From Arthrobacter sp. StoSoilA2 (lineage in GTDB: Bacteria; Actinomycetota; Actinomycetes; Actinomycetales; Micrococcaceae): DNA of 64,000 nucleotides. This document shows positions 53,460 to 61,300 of this stretch, piece after piece (position 1 is the stretch's first letter; the number at the start of each line of letters is the position of its first letter). The position numbers and the translations under genes were made by a program. Location of the stretch: assembly GCF_019977195.1 (NCBI RefSeq), contig NZ_AP024643.1, positions 3,720,001 through 3,784,000 of the forward strand. The letters run 5' to 3'. Below the pieces are notes generated by a model, which did not search any database, was not told the origin of the DNA, and worked only from the letters and a program-made list of their open reading frames with translations.

Positions 53460-53627
53460 ATGATTATGGGGCGGCATTGGCGTAGGCGACGGTGGCATTT
53501 CGAGCTGCGTTTGCCCTCATACCACTTACCGACGCTTCCACAGGAATTTCCCCAATACGTTCTCCTGGCACTGCTGGCAGTTGCCGCCGCCAGCGTCAGC
53601 GCTTGGGCACTGATCCGAAGTTCTTGA
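53460..53627 (+). CDS. Short membrane ORF (55 residues)
   Basis: An open frame from ATG 53460 (or ATG 53466) to the TGA at 53625-53627. The product starts basic and aromatic (MGRHWRRRRWHFELRL), continues with PSYHLPTLPQEFPQ, and ends with one membrane helix (YVLLALLAVAAASVSAWALI) and RSS. The TGA lies one base before the GTG of the VanZ-like gene, so the two could be coupled. No ribosome binding site is visible. No family recognised; the arginine-rich start plus helix is the only evidence. Confidence 0.5.
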   Translation: MIMGRHWRRRRWHFELRLPSYHLPTLPQEFPQYVLLALLAVAAASVSAWALIRSS

Positions 53628-53628
53628 G

Positions 53629-54057
53629 GTGCAATTGAAAAACACACTCCCCTGGCGCGTAGCTCTAGTCGCATATTTGGGGAGCCTGGGTGTTATCGGT
53701 TTTTGGCCTACTCCAGTGGACCAACCCATCCAAGGAACACTCGCAACCGTGCTGAATTTCCTGCACCGGCACGGCGTACCGCCTTGGTTCGACTATCATG
53801 TAGTGGAATCCTCGGCAAACGTAGCCATGTTCATTCCGCTCGGATTTTTTGCAGCTATGGCCTTCCCAACACGAGGTTGGTGGGTCATCACTGGGCTCGG
53901 AATCTTGGTCTCTACGTGTATGGAGCTTGGGCAATTACTGTTCATTACAGCCCGCTTTTCAAGCGTAGTTGATGTTGTCATGAACACACTTGGGACTGTC
54001 ATTGGCATCGCAGTAGCGCGGTTGATTGCCGGGAGAAGGCAGCTAAAGTTCGCCTAG
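53629..54057 (+). CDS. VanZ-like membrane protein
   Basis: 142 residues from GTG 53629; TTG 53635 with GAGG 5 bases upstream is an alternative. Four membrane helices (about 10-28, 63-80, 85-104, 112-132) and the VanZ-like pattern ESSANVAMFIPLGFFAAMAFP, GILVSTCMELGQLLF and VDVVMNTLGTVIGI (acidic residue in the helix and the Asp-Asn-x-x-G end). The VanZ family includes a teicoplanin-resistance protein, but the function of chromosomal copies is unknown. Convergent with galU. Confidence 0.85.
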   Translation: MQLKNTLPWRVALVAYLGSLGVIGFWPTPVDQPIQGTLATVLNFLHRHGVPPWFDYHVVESSANVAMFIPLGFFAAMAFPTRGWWVITGLGILVSTCMELGQLLFITARFSSVVDVVMNTLGTVIGIAVARLIAGRRQLKFA

Positions 54058-54072
54058 TTCCCAAGGCAATTC

Positions 54073-54945
54073 CTAACCGATGAAATCCTTCATCCAGGAC
54101 TTCAAATCCTCGCCGAATTCAGGGCGCTCGGAGGCCAGTGTGATCACGGCTTTCAGGTAACTGAGCTTATCTCCTGTATCGTAACGTCGGCCGCGGAAGA
54201 CCACTCCGTAGACACCTGCGCCGTCGCCCTCCCCTACGGCGAGTGTCTGGAGCGCGTCCGTGAGTTGGATTTCGCCCCCACGGCCAGGTTCGGTGTTTTC
54301 CAGAACGTCAAACACAGACGGGTGCAGGACATAGCGTCCAATAATCGCCAGGTTGGACGGCGCATCTTCCACTTTGGGCTTCTCAACCAAGCTATTGATG
54401 CGGACATAGCCTTCGCCATCAATAGAGGAGATGTCGGCACAGCCATAAGCGCTGATCTGTGATGGCTCCACCTCGATCAAAGCGATGACCGACCCACCGG
54501 TTTTCGCTTGAACATCCATCATGGTGGTCAGGAGTTCGTCGCGCTCATCAATGAGGTCATCGCCCAGCAGAACAGCAAAAGGCTCGTCTCCCACATGCTG
54601 GCGGCCGCAGAGGACTGCATGCCCAAGCCCCTTGGGCTCTCCCTGGCGCACGTAGTGGATGGGGCCCAGTGCCGAGGCGTGCTGGACCGCGTCCAGGCGT
54701 GCTTGATCGCCCTTCAGCTCCAGTGACCGTTCCAGCGCCGGTGTCCGGTCAAAGTGATCTTCCAGGGCCCGCTTGCTTTGGCCCGTGATCATGAGGATGT
54801 CAGTGAGGCCGGCATTTACAGCTTCCTCGACCACGTACTGGATAGCCGGTGCGTCCACAACCGGCAGCATCTCTTTGGGCATTGCCTTGGTGGCAGGCAA
54901 AAAACGCGTACCCAGTCCAGCAGCCGGAATTACAGCCTTGCGCAC
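54073..54945 (-). CDS. galU: UTP-glucose-1-phosphate uridylyltransferase
   Basis: 290 residues from GTG 54945 (GGGGGA 5 bases upstream), giving the usual (M)RKAVIPAAGLGTRFLPATK; a -10-like TATAGA at 54980-54975 lies upstream, so the starts at 54966 and 54972 are unlikely. Nucleotide-binding PAAGLGTR, KAMPKEMLPV, VVEEAVNAGL, VLLGDDL, YGCADIS, EKP, IIGRYVLHPSVFD and RGRRYDTGDKLSYL are those of GalU. Makes UDP-glucose, precursor for Ugd and for polymer glucosylation. Assignment secure. Confidence 0.95.
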   Translation of the reverse strand: MRKAVIPAAGLGTRFLPATKAMPKEMLPVVDAPAIQYVVEEAVNAGLTDILMITGQSKRALEDHFDRTPALERSLELKGDQARLDAVQHASALGPIHYVRQGEPKGLGHAVLCGRQHVGDEPFAVLLGDDLIDERDELLTTMMDVQAKTGGSVIALIEVEPSQISAYGCADISSIDGEGYVRINSLVEKPKVEDAPSNLAIIGRYVLHPSVFDVLENTEPGRGGEIQLTDALQTLAVGEGDGAGVYGVVFRGRRYDTGDKLSYLKAVITLASERPEFGEDLKSWMKDFIG

Positions 54946-55089
54946 AATATTCCCCCGTGTAGTCATGAGCAAACTCTATAAACCCTCACGGGAATTACGA
55001 AATTTGATATACGCATATTAGTAAATGGCTTACAGGGGGTCTACCCTCTTTGATTCAGAAGCCGCTGCAACTTCGTGGTGAACGTAAGG

Positions 55090-55123
55090 GCAGGTGCTTC
55101 CCGGTTTCCCGGGAAACACCTGC
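55090..55123 (-). terminator. Terminator of the second small wall protein gene
   Basis: An inverted repeat (GCAGGTG-C-TTCCCGG / CCGGGAA-A-CACCTGC) with one mismatch and a short loop lies about 30 bases after the stop at 55154, on the minus strand. It also shields galU. Confidence 0.75.
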
Positions 55124-55153
55124 TTCCTTTATAGACGTAGTACTTACTGAAGC

Positions 55154-55738
55154 CTAAGCCTTACCCTTGGCACGGCGAATCAGCGCTGCGGATGCTGCGC
55201 TGGCGGCCAGGGCACCTCCGCCAACCAGCGACCACAGGACCAGGCTGGAATCCGCAGCGGTGTTGGCCTGGCCGTTTGCGCCAACGGCGGTAACGCTGGA
55301 AGCACCAGTGAATCCGGAACTTCCCTTGCCGCCGCCGTTGTTGCCTCCGCCCTTGCCGGCATTAACAGTGACGGCTGCCCAGCGCGTGTTGCCTGACGTG
55401 GCGCCGACGGCGCTGATGGTGTACCTACCACTATCCGTGAAGGTAATGGAGGTGGAGAAAGCCCCGGTCCCGTCAGCATTAACACTGAAGCTGGACGGAG
55501 CGGGCCGCTCGCCGTCCGAATCCTTCTTGCCGCCGGTCCTTTGGAAGGTAACATTGATGGTTTCGCCGGCGACGTAGCCAGCGCCGGCAAAAGTGATGGA
55601 TTCGCCGGCAGCTATGGTTCCGTCGGAAACGGTCCCCTGCTCGTTGCCCGGCGCCGGGTACGTCGAGGCCATGGCCGGAGACGTGCCGGCCAGTGCGATT
55701 ATTCCTGCAAGTGCAAGCGCTGCAATAGACTTCTTCAA
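55154..55738 (-). CDS. Small wall protein, paralog of 52737-53351 with degenerate sorting motif (copy 2)
   Basis: 194 residues from a TTG start (TTGAAGAAG) behind GGGGGGA. Signal peptide 1-25 (MKKSIAALALAGIIALAG, ending PAMAS), beta-type domain (about 28-127) with AAGESITFAGAGYVAGETI, then a Gly/Asn-rich linker (128-155), and DSSLVLWSLVGGGALAAS as membrane helix with an RRAKGKA tail, the same as copy 1. But the sorting signal LANTG is replaced by QANTA (157-161). It may be retained in the membrane or use another linkage. The shared leader and tail show that the two are paralogs. Confidence 0.82.
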   Translation of the reverse strand: MKKSIAALALAGIIALAGTSPAMASTYPAPGNEQGTVSDGTIAAGESITFAGAGYVAGETINVTFQRTGGKKDSDGERPAPSSFSVNADGTGAFSTSITFTDSGRYTISAVGATSGNTRWAAVTVNAGKGGGNNGGGKGSSGFTGASSVTAVGANGQANTAADSSLVLWSLVGGGALAASAASAALIRRAKGKA

Positions 55739-55774
55739 TTGTCCCCCCTGAGACTAATTACGAAATTCGTGTGA

Positions 55775-56122
55775 TGTTGCGGATGCAGATCCCCCATGGG
55801 ATAGCGTTCCGAAATCCCAAATGTCTATCCAGGGACGACGATATCATTCACTGCCTGCCCACTGCACGGCTACTTCATAGTAGTTACAAAGGGTTAACCT
55901 GCGGTCTATCTGATCGACTCACGGTCCTGAAGTCATCAAATATCTGGTTTATCGACAGTTTTTGACAGAAGACTTCCAAAAAATGACAAGTGCTCGAGCC
56001 CATCTGTCAGTAAGGATCTCCAAGCTGATGTGGCCGTTCGTGCCCGCCTCGAAGACGCCCAGGTTGGGGGAAGCGCTCGCTCAGAGTGGTGGCCGACCAC
56101 ACGCCTAACCAGATCTAATCCC
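55775..56122. other. Intergenic region, no gene seen
   Basis: About 350 bases between the start of the copy 2 wall protein gene and the stop of the minus-strand ligase-like gene. It should hold the promoter of the wall protein gene. A TTTGTAAC word lies on the minus strand near 55885; the same word precedes copy 1. No open frame with gene-like composition. Confidence 0.4.
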
Positions 56123-58021
56123 TTACGGGCTCAGTGCCTCAGCGCGTTCCATCGCGGCCTGAGCGGCTCCTGCGTCACCCGTTCGCTGGTAAATCGCCGA
56201 GAGAATGCGCCAAGGTGTGTCCAGCGTCGGATCGAGTGTCGCTGCCCTTTGAAGGTCATCAATGCTCTCGGAAGTGCGTCCAAGTCCGAAATTCGCCACA
56301 CCACGTTGGACAAAGAGACTGGTCGATGACGGCGCCTCCGCCAGTAACTCGTCCAGCAGTTCCTTTGCGTCATCCAGATCGCCGTTGTAGATGTATCCGA
56401 CGGCAAGCGCAAGACCGGCCTCTTGGGAATGCGGAGTAGCCTCACGCACCAGCCGCGCCCATTCAACTGCATGTTGGGCTGAGAGCCGGTCCCCCGTTGT
56501 TGCTGGCCCGGCAAAGGCCTGGGCCGCGAGGAGTGCAGTATCGCTGTCCCACGGCCTCAGGCTGTGGCTAAGTTGAAAGGCCTTGTCCGCACCTTCAGGG
56601 TCCCCCGTCCGGGCCGCTTGGGCGCCAGCGCTCATTGGCCATTCGGCAAGAGTGGCCGGAATCGCCACTGCCAGGCAGACGCATGCAAAGATGATCCCTC
56701 CGACGCGCTGAAGAAGGGGGCCGAACGTCGATAGTGACGCAACGGCTTGCGGTCTGACCATGGTGGATGCCACCGGATCGCTATCCCGCCCCACCAGGCC
56801 ACCGCACAGCAATGCCACCAGCGCAGTGGTGCCTATGGAAGTGAAATGCGTCAGGAGCGCAATCCAGTACGCCAATACGGCAACGCCCGTGATCACCAGG
56901 TACCGCTTGAGTTCCGGGTCCTGGGTCTCCACTAGACGCTTTCGGACAAACCACACAGCGGTGCCCGCGCAGGTCAGAGCGAGTAGAAGCAAGGGAAAGC
57001 CGCCCGCCGCCAAAGCCTGCAGGATCCAGTTGTGCGGAGAGTCGGTCGGGAAGGTATCGCCAACTCTTCGGGCCCAGTCATCATTCAGGTAAGCCGGCAA
57101 AGCGTCGACGAAGCTACTGGGGCCAACCCCGAATAGCGGATGGTCGGCTATCAAGGCCAGGCTTCTATCCCACAGGAGCAGGCGCCCGTCCACGGTTCCG
57201 GCTGAGAGCAGCCGTTCCCTCGTGGCTGGGACGATGAATACAGCAACGGCAAACCCGGCAGTAACCGCTCCGGCCCCCAACACAGTCCTAAATCCGGACC
57301 AGTTTCGGCTTCGCATCCACAGGATGGCGACATACAACGAAACCATCGCCAGCCCGAAAAGAGCTGCTCGTGATCCGGAGAGGATGGCAACCGAGGCGCC
57401 GGCGGCCAGCCCTGCGCGCCGCAGCCACATTTGCCAACCCTCTTCAGCGGAAGACTGTGAAGATAGAACCCCCGCAATGATCAATCCAACGAGGCCCTGA
57501 TCCGTCGCGTTGCCCAGGGTTGCACCCGGGCGGTCATCCAAACCGCCGCCTAAAGGGCGCAGACCAATGGATTCCAGGACAGAGACCACAAGTAGGGGAA
57601 GGGACACGGCCGCCAGCGAAAGGCGAAGGACCCTCCATCGAGGAAGAGACCCGCTCCCGCCCAGCAGTTTGGCACCAACTACGAAAATGGCTAAGTACAA
57701 CCCGAGTGTCAGAAGGCCCTCATACCGTGGCCAGCGTCCGACGAGACTGGGCCAAGGGTTGCCCGACAGCGACATGGCGAGGAGCACCCACAGCGCAAGG
57801 GAGAACACGAGGACCCCCAGCAAGCGTGGGACCCGGGCGCCCGATGGCGAAAGGACGCCGAAAAGAACGGCGAGAATCATTATCGTGATTTTGATCCAGA
57901 CGAATCTGAAGAGCCCGCCAGGCTGAAACGCCAGAATGGAAACGGCCGTCAGTAGGATGCATAGCCCGGGAAACCGCGACGTTGCAAGGGAGGTCAACGG
58001 GCGTCTCGGTTTTCTGCTCAC
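56123..58021 (-). CDS. O-antigen ligase/polymerase-like membrane protein with C-terminal TPR region
   Basis: 632 residues from GTG 58021 (GGGGA 5 bases upstream); ATG 58036 gives five extra residues. About 10-12 membrane helices (20-455) with a large loop around LLLWDRSLALIADHPLFGVGPSSF and SPHNWILQALAAGGF, the Wzy_C pattern (PF04932). The last 160 residues carry TPR-like helices (VQRGVANFGLGRTSESIDDL, AATLDPTLDTPWRILSAIYQR). The WaaL/PglL group also includes protein O-glycosylating ligases, often with TPRs, so a protein ligase is possible. Not within the main EPS block. Role not certain: third polymerase or ligase of the window. Confidence 0.82.
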   Translation of the reverse strand: MSRKPRRPLTSLATSRFPGLCILLTAVSILAFQPGGLFRFVWIKITIMILAVLFGVLSPSGARVPRLLGVLVFSLALWVLLAMSLSGNPWPSLVGRWPRYEGLLTLGLYLAIFVVGAKLLGGSGSLPRWRVLRLSLAAVSLPLLVVSVLESIGLRPLGGGLDDRPGATLGNATDQGLVGLIIAGVLSSQSSAEEGWQMWLRRAGLAAGASVAILSGSRAALFGLAMVSLYVAILWMRSRNWSGFRTVLGAGAVTAGFAVAVFIVPATRERLLSAGTVDGRLLLWDRSLALIADHPLFGVGPSSFVDALPAYLNDDWARRVGDTFPTDSPHNWILQALAAGGFPLLLLALTCAGTAVWFVRKRLVETQDPELKRYLVITGVAVLAYWIALLTHFTSIGTTALVALLCGGLVGRDSDPVASTMVRPQAVASLSTFGPLLQRVGGIIFACVCLAVAIPATLAEWPMSAGAQAARTGDPEGADKAFQLSHSLRPWDSDTALLAAQAFAGPATTGDRLSAQHAVEWARLVREATPHSQEAGLALAVGYIYNGDLDDAKELLDELLAEAPSSTSLFVQRGVANFGLGRTSESIDDLQRAATLDPTLDTPWRILSAIYQRTGDAGAAQAAMERAEALSP

Positions 58022-58319
58022 AGTCGTCCCCAACATTTCCTTTTCTGTCAAGCAAACTGCACAGTTCCTCAAGAAGGAACCCACTAATTCCGCAACCCCG
58101 AAAGCCAAACGGTGATTGGCAACGCCGAATCATGCGTGTTCAAACTCCAGAATGGAGCAGCTCCACATCCCTGCCAAAGATTTCCCAAGCCTCTTGTCAT
58201 TATTTGACTTCTTAGCAGAATCGTGGTCTTCGTCGCTACACTAAGCCTAAATTTACAAGCGTTGGGGCTCAGAGACTTCGTTCACCTCTGGGAGCCGCTT
58301 GTGCATATTGGGGGGGCCT

Positions 58320-61300
58320 GTGCTGCACTTTGCCACAAATCTGCGTGTCTGGATTTCCGTCTTACTTGCTGCGGCAGCCGGGATGTTTTTCTTAGGCGGC
58401 CTCCAAGCAACCGCTGCCGAAACTTCACTTGCCAGCATCAGCGGCAAGATCACTGCACCCACTGGCACCATTCTCAGCAACGTGAGAGTGGAGGTATATG
58501 AAACCAATTCCTCCGACTTCTACGTCGATTCTGTTTGGGTCGCTTCCGATGGCAGCTACAACATCGCCGGTCTTCCCGCCGACAGCTACAAGCTGAAATT
58601 CCTGGCAGGCGGTACGGGTGCCCTGGATGCCTGGTACAGCAACGCTTCAACGTTCGATACTGCCACCGCAGTCACGCTTAACAGTGGTCAGAACCTCCTT
58701 GGGGTCGACGCTACGCTCATCAAAGGCGCCACCATCAGCGGCAAGATCACCGCACCAGCCGGCGTCGACATAAGTAACGCGAGGGTTGAGGCGTACCCAA
58801 CCAGCGGGGCCAATTCGTACGCGGAGTCAGCGAACGTTGGTTCTGACGGCAACTACAAGGTCATCGGCCTTCCAGCTGGCACCTACAAACTAAAGTTCAC
58901 CGGATACAACACCGGGGCGTTGGATCAATGGCATAGCAACGCCGTGTCCTTCGAAACCGCTACGGCGGTGTCCCTCAGCACCGGACAAGACCTCACTGGC
59001 ATCAATGCCACCCTGGTCAAGGGCGCCACAATCGCGGGGAAAGTCACCGCTCCTGCTGGCATAGACGTCAGCGGCGCAATCGTTGAACTTTACAAATCAG
59101 ACTCGGTCAATTCCTACCTGGGCACCGCATACATCAATTCGGACGGTAGCTATAAGTTCATTGGTCTTCAACCTGGCAGTTACAAACTGAAGTTTGCCGG
59201 AAGCGACACAGGTGCGCTGGATCAATGGCACAGCAACGCCGAGTCCTTCGCTACCGCGACCGCCGTCGTCATAACCTCCGGCCAGGATCTCACTGGCATC
59301 AATGCCACCCTGGTCAAGGGCGCCACCATCAGTGGCAAGATCACTGCACCGGCCGGTGTCACCCTGGAAAATACGAGCGTCTACGTCTACAAGACCACCG
59401 ACCCGGACTCCTATGTCGCCTCCGCCTCTCCTGGCTCCGATGGCAGCTACAAAATCATCGGGCTTCCGGCAGGCACTTACAAAGTGAAGTTCGGGGGATA
59501 CAACACAGGGGCCCTGGAGCAGTGGCACAGCAACACCGCGTCCTTCGACACTGCCACCGTCATCACGGCCGCCACCGGCCAGGACGTCATCGGCATCAAC
59601 GCCACCCTCGTCAAGGGCGCCACTATCAGCGGCAAAATCACAGCACCCGCTGGCGTTGCCCTGAACAGTACCTATGTGGATCTATATAGGGCCGACGACG
59701 CGGACTCGACCGTTGTTTCCGCTTGGGTTGATTCGGATGGCAACTACAAAATAATTGGTCTTACGGCGGGGACCTACAAACTGGACTTCACTGGATACAA
59801 CCACGGTGCCCTGGACCAATGGCACAGCGGCGCGACGACCTTCGACACCGCCACCCCAATTACGCTCACGACAGGCCAGGATCTAACCGGCGTCAACGCC
59901 ACCCTCGTCAAGGGCGCCACCATCAGCGGCAAAATCACAGCGCCGGTTGGCGTGACCCTGGGCTACAACACATACGTCTACGCTTACAGCGCCAGCTACT
60001 CCAGCTCCCCCGTTGGGTCGGTTTCTGTAAGTTCTGATGGCAGCTACAAGATTATTGGGCTCACTGCCGGCAGTTACAAGCTGAAGTTCAGTGGATATAA
60101 CACTGGCGCCCTGGACCAGTGGCACAGCAAGGCAGCAACCTTCGAGACGGCCACCGCAATTGCTCTCACCACAGGCCAGGACCTCACGGGGATTAACGCC
60201 ACTTTGGTCAAGGGCGCCACCATCAGCGGCAAGATCGCAGCACCAGCGGGAGTAGACCTGACCAACACGCGGGCAGAGCTGTACAAGACAAGCGATTCGT
60301 ATTCTCCGGTAGCCTCTGCCTACGCCAACGCGGACGGCACCTACAAATTCACTGGCCTGGCGGCTGGCAGTTACAAGCTGAAATTCTCAGGCTATGGCAC
60401 AGGAACACTCGATCAGTGGCACCTAAGAGCCACCTCATTCGACACCGCTACTGTCATCGCTCTCGTCACGGGTCAGGACCTCACCGGCATCAATCCCACC
60501 CTCGTCAAGGGCGCCACCGTGAGCGGAAAGATCGCTGCGCCCGCTGGCATAGACGTCCGGAACACCCGGGTGGTGATTTACAAATCCGACTCCTCCTACC
60601 CCGCCATGGGCTCCGCATACCCTGCCTCCGATGGCAGCTACAAGATCACCGGGCTTCCCGCCGGTAGCTACAAAGTGAAGTTCGACGGCGGTGGCGCCGG
60701 CGCCCTCGAGCAGTGGCACAGCGGCGCGGCCACCTTTGAAACCGCCACAGCCGTTACACTCGCCACCGGCCAGGACCTGACCGGCATCAACGCCACTCTG
60801 GTCAAGGGCGCGACGATCAGCGGCAAGGTCACGCCACCAACCGGAATCAGCCTCGGATACCTGCAGGTTTCCATTTACAGTCCCGATAACAAATATTCGT
60901 ACGTGGATTCCACCTACGTTGGTTCCGACGGTAGCTACAAGTTCGCAGGGCTTGCGGCTGGCAGCTACAAGGTGAATTTCGGCGGTAATGACTCAAGGAC
61001 CTTGACCCAGTGGTACAGCAACGCCGCATCCTTCGAAACGGCCAACCTAGTCACGGTAACCACCGGCCAGGACCTGGCAGGCATCAACGCCACACTCGTG
61101 AAGAGCGCGACTATCAGCGGAAAAGTCACCGCGCCTGCCGGCGTCGACCTTGCGAACGCGCGCGTCGACGCGTACAAGTCCGATGACCCGGGATCACCCG
61201 TGACGTATGCAACCGTTGCTTCCGACGGAAGCTACAAGATCACTGGCCTCCCGGCCGGCAGCTACAAACTGAACTTCAGTGGATACAACACCGGAGCCCT

